From Trichobilharzia regenti (lineage: Eukaryota > Platyhelminthes > Trematoda > Strigeidida > Schistosomatidae), in NCBI GenBank assembly GCA_944472135.2, contig OX235268.1, positions 10,484,589 through 10,548,588 on the forward strand: 64,000 nt of DNA, written 5' to 3'. The first letter of the stretch is position 1, and each line of letters opens with the position of its first letter. The position numbers and the translations under genes are program-made. The notes below the pieces were generated by a model. It ran no database searches, was not told where the DNA came from, and was given only the letters and a program-made list of their open reading frames with translations. Shown here piece by piece: positions 63,581-64,000 of this stretch.

Positions 63581-63849
63581 CGTGTGTGGATGGATGTCCC
63601 ACCAACGACAATGGTTGGGGTCGCGCTAAATCACGAATTAGTAGAAGTTAGAGTTCACGAGCCATTGAATTGGGTCCCAGTGACTGAATGGTATACGAGC
63701 TTGCCTTGTAACCGGAAGGTCCCGGGTTTGAATCCCAGTGGGTGCGTACTGCCGATGATTCCCAAACTAGGATGAAACAGCAGCTGTCCAGTACTCCCTG
63801 GTTTTCAATGGTTCTCTAACTGATATCAATCCCTGATCAACCCGTAAAA
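63581..63849 (+). mobile_element. Hammerhead SINE, right inverted arm
   Basis: An SM-alpha-like SINE whose 5' part is replaced by the palindrome centre. The tRNA-like part (about 63,672-63,745) has a TGT anticodon context and the B box GGTTTGAATCC; the hammerhead follows at 63,746-63,794, and the 3' end is 'gatatcaatccctgatcaacccgt'. The long frame across it is a by-product; the element is non-coding. Confidence 0.8.
63746..63794 (+). ncRNA. Hammerhead ribozyme in SINE, U4C variant
   Basis: Stem I is GTACTG (63,746-63,751) with CAGTAC (63,789-63,794), six perfect pairs. The core is C-C-G-A-T-G-A (63,752-63,758), where U4 has become C. Stem II is short (three pairs) with a T-T mismatch at its base. 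GAAA is at 63,774-63,777; stem III has four pairs with loop CAG. The cleavage triplet GTC is at 63,786-63,788. This is the open stem I arrangement of schistosome hammerheads. The U4C change and weak stem II predict strongly reduced or no cleavage. Confidence 0.72.
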
Positions 63850-64000
63850 AAATATTAATGTTTTAAATGTTCTGAACGTCAGTAATAACTATGATTATAA
63901 CGATGATTATAATGATAACAAACAATTTGAAGTTAATTGATACAGGGTGACTAGCAGAGGAATCCATGATTCGTCTTTCGTCTTATTTGAGACTCGTCAT

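Noticed and set aside
63349..63775. Two identical 60-residue protein frames on opposite strands
   Set aside because: They are translations of the two inverted SINE arms, which are non-coding tRNA-derived elements.

Overview
This is a eukaryotic, AT-rich, intron-scale and repeat-dominated window with no bacterial-style gene organisation. The repeats point to a trematode, most likely a schistosome. They include a tRNA-derived SINE that carries a hammerhead ribozyme fold (the arrangement known from the Schistosoma SM-alpha family), schistosome-like LINE reverse transcriptase fragments, Penelope-like elements (PLEs) and a Gypsy-type LTR element. The species cannot be fixed from the sequence alone. 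Nearly all open frames are short and most are not genes.

Layout. (1) 1-12,000: low-copy sequence with one old SINE (about 785-1,160), a tRNA-Gly-like pseudogene (9,757-9,830) and a pair of diverged direct repeats (about 9,108 and 10,040). On the minus strand there is a convincing first exon: an ATG, a 22-residue signal-peptide-like stretch and a GTAAGT donor, with a TATA-like box just upstream. Downstream lie several very short intervals bounded by AG and GT whose lengths are multiples of three. I propose a candidate micro-exon secreted-protein gene here, possibly with a second set of exons on the plus strand.

(2) About 12,005-50,250: a six-copy macro-tandem array. Copies A and F, at the two ends, are a short type I unit (A is about 5.94 kb; F is truncated). 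Copies B, C, D and E are a long type II unit of about 7.22 kb and are nearly identical. All carry the C-terminal GIY-YIG part of a PLE on the minus strand. Complete copies also carry a PLE linker fragment on the minus strand and, near their right end on the plus strand, a well-formed minimal hammerhead ribozyme of the kind PLEs carry. Type I copies contain the 3' half of a LINE RT; type II copies instead contain a tRNA-derived SINE and about 2.4 kb of unassigned sequence. Private variants are shared between non-adjacent copies, so the array is mosaic.

(3) 50,480-52,100: a more complete, single-copy, frameshifted PLE on the minus strand (RT, linker, GIY-YIG). (4) 52,100-57,300: sequence without a recognisable gene. 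(5) 57,300-60,170: a nest of retroelement pieces: TA microsatellites, a Gypsy-like Gag-protease remnant fused by internal deletion to a Pol tail, its polypurine tract and LTR, a LINE RT fragment on the minus strand and a LINE-like 3' tail. (6) 60,170-64,000: mostly unassigned, with an SM-alpha-like SINE on the minus strand (about 61,945-62,300) and, at the end, two SINE copies head to head as a perfect 269-bp inverted repeat.

No complete intact protein-coding gene is demonstrated. The strongest biology is the candidate micro-exon gene, the ribozyme-bearing PLE macro-array and the hammerhead SINEs.
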